Source of the DNA: Candidatus Aminicenantota bacterium
Lineage (GTDB): Bacteria; Acidobacteriota; Aminicenantia; Aminicenantales; UBA8522
Length of the DNA stretch: 8,815 nt
Assembly (NCBI GenBank): GCA_003524335.1
Contig: DQHV01000293.1
Span: 251 to 9,065 of the forward strand
Direction of reading: 5' to 3'
In this document: positions 7,123 to 8,815 of the stretch, one piece after another
Layout of the letters: every line of letters starts with the position of its first letter
Numbering within the stretch: the stretch's first letter is position 1
Notes under the pieces: generated by a model
Database searches by the model: none
What the model was told of the DNA's origin: nothing
What the model saw: only the letters and a program-made list of their open reading frames with translations
Made by a program: the position numbers and the translations under genes

Positions 7123-7139
7123 TCTATAAATTATATAGA
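7123..7139. repeat. AT-rich inverted repeat upstream of the DsrE-like gene
   Basis: TCTATA (7123-7128) and TATAGA (7134-7139) are reverse complements around AATTA. The element stands out as an AT-rich island in GC-rich DNA and ends 2 nt before the TG of the extended -10 promoter, covering the -35 region. It could be an upstream or operator element. Its base composition also fits simple promoter melting. Confidence 0.4.
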
Positions 7140-7141
7140 TC

Positions 7142-7150
7142 TGGTAAAAT
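7142..7150 (+). promoter_or_regulatory. Extended -10 promoter of the DsrE-like gene
   Basis: TGGTAAAAT contains a TG-N extension and a TAAAAT hexamer (7145-7150, 5 of 6 bases). There is no good TTGACA at 16-18 bp (TTTCTA at 7121-7126 is the best), as is common for extended -10 promoters. The start would fall near 7157, about 36 nt before the preferred start codon. Confidence 0.6.
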
Positions 7151-7179
7151 AGAACGTGGGCGTCTCGCGTTCTGAGCAT

Positions 7180-7184
7180 GGAGG
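7180..7184 (+). promoter_or_regulatory. Shine-Dalgarno site that decides the DsrE-like start
   Basis: GGAGG overlaps the upstream in-frame ATG at 7178 and lies 8 nt before the in-frame ATG at 7193. This spacing supports initiation at 7193 rather than 7178. Confidence 0.7.
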
Positions 7185-7192
7185 CCGATGAG

Positions 7193-7675
7193 ATGACTGA
7201 CGAGAACCGAAAAAAACTCTCCCTGATCGTCTTCAGCGGTGACCTGGACAAGCTCTTCGCCGCCTTCACCATCGCCACCGGCGCGGCCGCCTCGGACATG
7301 GACGTGGTCATGTTCTTCACTTTCTGGGGCCTCCGCGCCCTCAAGAAAAAGAGGGGCACGGGCCGGAGCCTGTTCGGGCGGCTGCTCGGACGGATGTACG
7401 GGGGTGATATCGAGCGGGCGACGCCGAGCCGGCTGAGCTTCGGCGGGGTCGGGCGCTGGATGTTCAAGAAGATGATGAAGGCCAAGCGCGTCCCCTCACT
7501 GACCGAGCTCCGGCAGACGGCCATCGACCTCGGGGTGAAGTTCTACGGCTGCCAGACGAGCATGAGCGTCATGGAGATCCCCAAGGAAGCCCTTATCGAC
7601 GAGGTGAACGCCTGCGTGGGCATCGCTTATTTCCTCGAACAGGCCCAGCAGTCCGACATCTCCCTGTTCGTTTGA
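7193..7675 (+). CDS. DsrE/DsrF-like family protein (DsrE2 type)
   Basis: From ATG 7193 the protein has 160 residues; an in-frame ATG at 7178 would add five but lacks a ribosome site. The pattern is that of the DsrE/F/H-like superfamily, DsrE2 branch. It has an initial strand LSLIVFSGDLDKLFAAFTIATGAAA, then VVMFFTFWGL, a basic Gly-rich middle (~51-90), and the block VKFYGCQTSMSVMEI containing C120. IDEVNACVGIAYFLE at the end also has a Cys (C141). Related proteins bind or relay sulfur through a single Cys or act as peroxiredoxin-like small cytoplasmic proteins. No signal peptide or clear membrane segment is seen. None of its visible neighbours is a sulfur-oxidation gene, so a dissimilatory sulfur role is not supported here. 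It has its own extended -10 promoter and is followed 75 bp later by a histidine kinase on the same strand. Confidence 0.85.
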   Translation: MTDENRKKLSLIVFSGDLDKLFAAFTIATGAAASDMDVVMFFTFWGLRALKKKRGTGRSLFGRLLGRMYGGDIERATPSRLSFGGVGRWMFKKMMKAKRVPSLTELRQTAIDLGVKFYGCQTSMSVMEIPKEALIDEVNACVGIAYFLEQAQQSDISLFV

Positions 7676-7689
7676 AATCCCGCTTTTTC

Positions 7690-7718
7690 TTGCCTCAAAG
7701 GAGAATCTCCTATACAAT
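7690..7718 (+). promoter_or_regulatory. Promoter of the PAS histidine kinase gene
   Basis: TTGCCT (7690-7695, 4 of 6 bases) and TACAAT (7713-7718, 5 of 6) are separated by 17 bp. The start would fall near 7725, about 26 nt before GTG 7751. The spacer contains the palindrome GGAGAATCTCC. Confidence 0.55.
7700..7710. repeat. Palindrome GGAGAATCTCC in the kinase promoter spacer
   Basis: Five-base arms GGAGA and TCTCC flank a single A and lie wholly between the -35 and -10 boxes. A regulator bound there would block the promoter. The repeat is short, so chance is a real alternative. It is not followed by a T run and is not a terminator for the preceding gene. Confidence 0.35.
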
Positions 7719-7750
7719 GAGCCCTGGAACTGCGACTAATACTATAGGCG

Positions 7751-8815
7751 GTGCATTTTACCTTGGGGATCAGAGAGATATTCCAGGCTAGAACGCGGGC
7801 GGATTCCGGAGAGGCTCTCCGGTCCGATCCCGAACATCTGGCCAAGCTCCTGGCCGCCGCCGAAGCCCGGTTTTTCAACATCATCGGCCGGAACTCCGAT
7901 TCCATCCTGATCGTGGACGCAGCCGGAACGGTCATATTCGCCAACCCGGCCGCCGTGGAGCTCTTCGGACGTGACGACCGGCCGCCGGGCGGCCGGCCGT
8001 TCGGGTTTCCGCTGGCCAGCGGGAAAACGACTGAGATCGAGATCCCCTCGCCGGGAGGGCCGGCGCGGACCGGGGAGATGCAGGTGGTGGATATCGAATG
8101 GCAGGAACAGCCGGCCCGGCTCGTCACGGTCCGGGACATCACCGAACGCAAGCAGGCGGATGAGCTCCGGCTCGAGATTGAAAAGCACATCCGGCTGGAC
8201 AAGCTCAAGGACGATTTCATCGACACTGTCTCCCACGAGCTCCGCACCCCCCTCTCCATCACCAAGGAAGCGATCAGCCTCATCCTGGAGAAGGCAACGG
8301 GAGAGATCAACGACCAGCAGACCGAGATCCTGGGCATCGCCAAGAACAACCTCGAACGGCTCGCCCGGATCATCAACGGGCTGCTCGACGTCTCCAAGAT
8401 CGAGGCCGGAAAAGTGGAGCTCCGCAAGCAGGAGATCGACCTCCAGGCTCTGATCCGCGAAGTCGCCCAGGGCTTCGAGGGAAAGGCCCGGGAGAAAGGC
8501 CTCGAACTTCGGCTGATCCTCCCGGAGGAGACCATTCTGATCTACGCCGATGAGGACAAGCTGAACCAGATCTTCACCAACCTGATCGACAACGCCGTCA
8601 AGTTCACCGCCCAAGGGTCGATCGAGGTCTCTGCAGGCGAAGGCACCAGGGAGATCGAGTGCCGGGTCCGGGACACGGGGATCGGTATCACTCCGGAGGG
8701 CCTTCCCAAGATTTTCGACAAGTTCACTCAATTCGGCCGGAAGGACGGTCCGGGGGAAAAGGGCACTGGCCTGGGGCTGTCAATCGTCAAGGGGCTCGTG
8801 GAGGTGCACGGCGGG
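7751..8815 (+). CDS. Soluble PAS-domain sensor histidine kinase (3' truncated)
   Basis: The frame runs open to the window end, giving 355 visible residues; only the extreme C-terminus, or a following receiver domain, is missing. Residues ~35-135 are a PAS domain ([25 protein letters not shown], ending in VRDITERKQ). A short coiled linker leads to the H box SHELRTPL with phosphoacceptor H162. The ATPase part shows the N box ([15 protein letters not shown], 272-286), G1 DTGIGI (308-313), F box IFDKFTQF and G2 GTGLGL (338-343). All catalytic motifs are intact. There is no signal peptide or membrane segment, so it should sense an intracellular cue and phosphorylate a response regulator not seen here. 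An in-frame TAG at 7745 forces the start downstream. GTG 7751 is the first candidate and TTG 7763 the second; neither has a good Shine-Dalgarno site. Confidence 0.93.
   Translation, partial: MHFTLGIREIFQARTRADSGEALRSDPEHLAKLLAAAEARFFNIIGRNSDSILIVDAAGTVIFANPAAVELFGRDDRPPGGRPFGFPLASGKTTEIEIPSPGGPARTGEMQVVDIEWQEQPARLVTVRDITERKQADELRLEIEKHIRLDKLKDDFIDTVSHELRTPLSITKEAISLILEKATGEINDQQTEILGIAKNNLERLARIINGLLDVSKIEAGKVELRKQEIDLQALIREVAQGFEGKAREKGLELRLILPEETILIYADEDKLNQIFTNLIDNAVKFTAQGSIEVSAGEGTREIECRVRDTGIGITPEGLPKIFDKFTQFGRKDGPGEKGTGLGLSIVKGLVEVHGG

Noticed and set aside
7717..7791. 24-codon open frame starting ATG 7717
   Set aside because: Its ATG overlaps the TACAAT -10 box, so it would precede the predicted transcript start. 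The AAAGGAG upstream is 13 nt away, and the product has no recognisable feature.

Overview
The window is GC-rich and densely coded. It carries six protein genes, two of them cut by the window edges, and one structural RNA gene. The bacterium looks diderm: it encodes a secreted beta-barrel-type protein ending in an aromatic residue, and two other predicted exported proteins. It also has a long, Alu-domain-type signal recognition particle (SRP) RNA. The very large exported M14 peptidase and the TPR-plus-barrel protein remind me of Acidobacteriota or Candidatus Aminicenantes genomes. That placement is an inference from gene style, not a proof.

Layout. 1-630 (+) is the 3' part of a DapA/NanA-family class I aldolase, closest by eye to 4-hydroxy-2-oxoglutarate aldolase. 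653-1891 (+) is an aldo/keto reductase with a Tat-like leader and a C-terminal double [4Fe-4S] module, probably cotranscribed with the aldolase. 1936-2206 (-) is a 271-nt SRP RNA with its own promoter. It fills what otherwise looks like an empty gap of about 360 bp. 2255-3463 (-) is an exported TPR plus outer-membrane-barrel protein. A divergent promoter region at 3464-3636 contains a long-armed inverted repeat. 3637-4326 (+) is a YugP-like membrane zinc metallopeptidase. 4439-7057 (+) is an exported M14-type metallocarboxypeptidase with an internal duplication and a class I amidotransferase-like C-terminal domain. 7193-7675 (+) is a DsrE/DsrF-like (DsrE2-type) small protein. 7751-8815 (+) is a soluble PAS histidine kinase cut by the window end.

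The genes do not form one recognisable pathway. Most of them have their own candidate sigma-70-type promoter (TTGACA-like/TATAAT-like). Shared themes are envelope and proteolysis functions (barrel protein, YugP-like protease, M14 peptidase) and possible redox or signalling functions (DsrE-like protein, PAS kinase). I did not find a defence island, CRISPR array, transposon or tRNA. The best-hidden item is the SRP RNA on the minus strand, supported by sequence motifs, a perfect terminal helix, a compensatory base-pair change and a matching promoter.
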